From assembly GCA_009837285.1 (NCBI GenBank), contig VXTU01000147.1, forward strand, positions 1 to 40,684: DNA of 40,684 nt, given 5' to 3'. Shown piece by piece: positions 39,938 to 40,684 of the stretch. The notes beneath the pieces are model-generated. The model made no database searches. It was not told where the DNA came from and saw only the letters and a list, made by a program, of their open reading frames with translations. Source of the stretch: Chloroflexota bacterium. GTDB lineage: Bacteria > Chloroflexota > Dehalococcoidia > UBA2979. The position numbers were made by a program, and so were the translations under genes. Position 1 is the stretch's first letter. Every line of letters starts with the position of its first letter.

Positions 39938-40684
<747 letters not shown>

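Overview
The window is a high-G+C bacterial chromosome segment, densely coding on both strands, with GTG and TTG starts common and many 1-17 bp gene overlaps. Gene order and protein character point to Chloroflexota, probably a Dehalococcoidia-like lineage. This is an inference from: the rpsB-tsf-frr-uppS-cdsA-dxr-rseP-ispG-proS-nusA-ylxR-infB-rbfA-truB order; a full-length NusA with a long acidic tail; a short EF-Ts; and an Ino1/PgsA/PimA/PatA-type inositol lipid set. No rRNA, tRNA, CRISPR array or complete insertion sequence was seen. No stretch over 300 bp lacks a gene; the longest gaps are the first 235 bp, about 220 bp before recJ and 195 bp before fabD.

Layout. 1-1.1 kb: a palindromic repeat, a consensus-like promoter and a crotonase gene. 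1.2-6 kb, minus strand: an EF-G-like GTPase, a surface-anchored protein with a duplicated two-Cys module, and recJ, whose start codon cannot be located. 6-11.7 kb, minus strand: two tandem fabF genes, fabD, a bifunctional NAD(P)HX repair enzyme and acpS. 11.8-12.7 kb: folD, divergent from acpS. 12.7-13.5 kb: a VapBC-type toxin-antitoxin pair. 13.6-16.2 kb, plus strand: prfB, which keeps the classical +1 programmed frameshift, coupled by a TTGA overlap to a membrane-anchored HExxH peptidase.

16.2-22.6 kb, minus strand, holds the most interesting block: ino1, two PatA/LpxL-fold acyltransferases, a PHP phosphoesterase, a PimA-like glycosyltransferase, a PIP-synthase-like CDP-alcohol phosphatidyltransferase and a dual-thioredoxin-fold protein. 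Together they could convert glucose-6-phosphate to inositol phosphate, build phosphatidylinositol phosphate, dephosphorylate it, mannosylate it and acylate it. That would parallel the actinobacterial phosphatidylinositol mannoside pathway outside Actinobacteria. A LysR regulator is divergent from ino1.

23.8-40.7 kb, minus strand apart from inserted genes: the translation and isoprenoid/lipid super-cluster. It lacks the usual pyrH (between tsf and frr) and rimP (before nusA). Accessory genes sit between its members: a HigBA toxin-antitoxin pair, a DUF3800 gene and a sugar-phosphate-isomerase-like gene. The nusA operon has a candidate leader attenuator. Several genes (proS, higB, folD, acpS, the PHP gene, lysR) have a -10 hexamer about 5-8 nt before the start codon, suggesting leaderless transcripts beside conventional Shine-Dalgarno genes.
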